NCBI GenBank assembly: GCA_017521875.1
Contig: JAFXBH010000084.1
Coordinates: 1 to 5,777, forward strand
Length of the DNA: 5,777 bases
Reading direction: 5' to 3'
Source: Oscillospiraceae bacterium
GTDB lineage: Bacteria; Bacillota; Clostridia; Oscillospirales; Oscillospiraceae
Below, piece after piece: positions 5,444 through 5,777 of this stretch (positions are counted from its first letter, which is position 1; every line of letters begins with the position of its first letter). Made by a program: the position numbers and the translations under genes. Below the pieces are notes generated by a model. It was not told the DNA's origin. It saw only the letters and a program-made list of their open reading frames with translations, and searched no databases.

Positions 5444-5777
5444 ATGCTTTTTGAAGAACTGAAAAATAAGGCAGCGGGATTACCCCATTCTCCCGGTGTT
5501 TACATTATGCGTGATCAGCATAATTCCGTAATATATGTGGGTAAGGCTAAAATTCTGAAAAACCGTGTCAGTCAGTATTTTCAAGATACTGCATCTCATA
5601 CACCGAAAACAAGACTTATGGTCAGCAGAATCTTTGATTTTGATGTGATAGTGGCAAGTTCGGAATTTGAGGCGTTGATTTTGGAGTGTTCACTGATTAA
5701 GCAACATATGCCAAAATATAATATCTTGCTCAAGGATGATAAAGGCTTTCCGTATATTAGACTGGACACCAAGGAAA
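5444..5777 (+). CDS. uvrC: Excinuclease ABC subunit UvrC, N-terminal part (3' end outside window)
   Basis: The first 111 codons of UvrC run off the window end with no stop. UvrC is the cytoplasmic nuclease of the UvrABC nucleotide excision repair complex and cuts on both sides of the lesion. What is visible is the N-terminal GIY-YIG domain, which makes the 3' incision: SPGVYIMRD (16-24), then the YVGKAKILKNRVSQYF segment (31-46), with Tyr31 and Arg41 at the expected catalytic positions. SEFEALILECSLIKQHMPKYNILLKDDKGFPYI (73-105) holds the conserved acidic residue (E76 or E81) and the typical KYN-LLKDDK ending. The start at 5444 has GGAG at 5435-5438 and gives the usual UvrC N-terminus. The UVR motif, RNase H-like domain and helix-hairpin-helix would lie beyond the window. 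The intergenic space to the HPr-like gene is 62 bases and mostly filled by a terminator. Confidence 0.96.
   Translation, partial: MLFEELKNKAAGLPHSPGVYIMRDQHNSVIYVGKAKILKNRVSQYFQDTASHTPKTRLMVSRIFDFDVIVASSEFEALILECSLIKQHMPKYNILLKDDKGFPYIRLDTKE

Overview
The window is a compact, entirely plus-strand stretch of housekeeping genes. It most likely comes from a low-to-moderate-GC Gram-positive bacterium of the Bacillota, class Clostridia, with an Oscillospiraceae/Ruminococcaceae-like flavour. That placement rests on the gene order phoH-ybeY-era-yqzL-recO, a MutS2 with a Smr domain, an HPr-family protein with a serine at position 46, strong AGGAG-type ribosome binding sites, and the protein sequences themselves. 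It is inference from gene content; no database search was run.

Layout. (1) 1-299: the C-terminal end of PhoH, cut by the window edge. (2) 301-804: ybeY, the endoribonuclease/rRNA maturation factor. (3) 823-1710: era, the GTPase for 16S rRNA and 30S assembly. (4) 1765-1908: a small YqzL-family gene of 47 codons whose 3' end overlaps recO by 50 bases. (5) 1859-2614: recO, a recombination mediator with a four-cysteine zinc site. (6) 2624-5002: mutS2, with a MutS-type ATPase, coiled coil and C-terminal Smr domain. (7) 5003-5120: an intergenic region with a good extended -10 promoter and a short hairpin. (8) 5121-5381: an HPr-like phosphocarrier whose active-site loop is unusual (HNKQA where HARPA is typical). 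(9) 5397-5433: a strong Rho-independent terminator. (10) 5444-5777: the N-terminal GIY-YIG part of uvrC, cut by the window end.

The first six genes are tightly spaced (1 to about 54 bases, or overlapping) with no terminator seen between them, so they look like one transcription unit. It joins RNA/ribosome functions (PhoH, YbeY, Era and, in Bacillus, MutS2 as a collided-ribosome factor) to DNA repair (RecO). The unit is shorter than the Bacillus subtilis arrangement, where yqfF, dgkA and cdd are interspersed. A new promoter then starts the HPr gene. uvrC follows the terminator so closely that it has no obvious promoter space of its own.

No mobile element, CRISPR array, tRNA or rRNA was seen, and there is no evidence for a wholly new system. 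The points most worth a second look are the altered HPr active-site loop, the terminator placed directly against the uvrC ribosome binding site, and the small YqzL gene overlapping recO.
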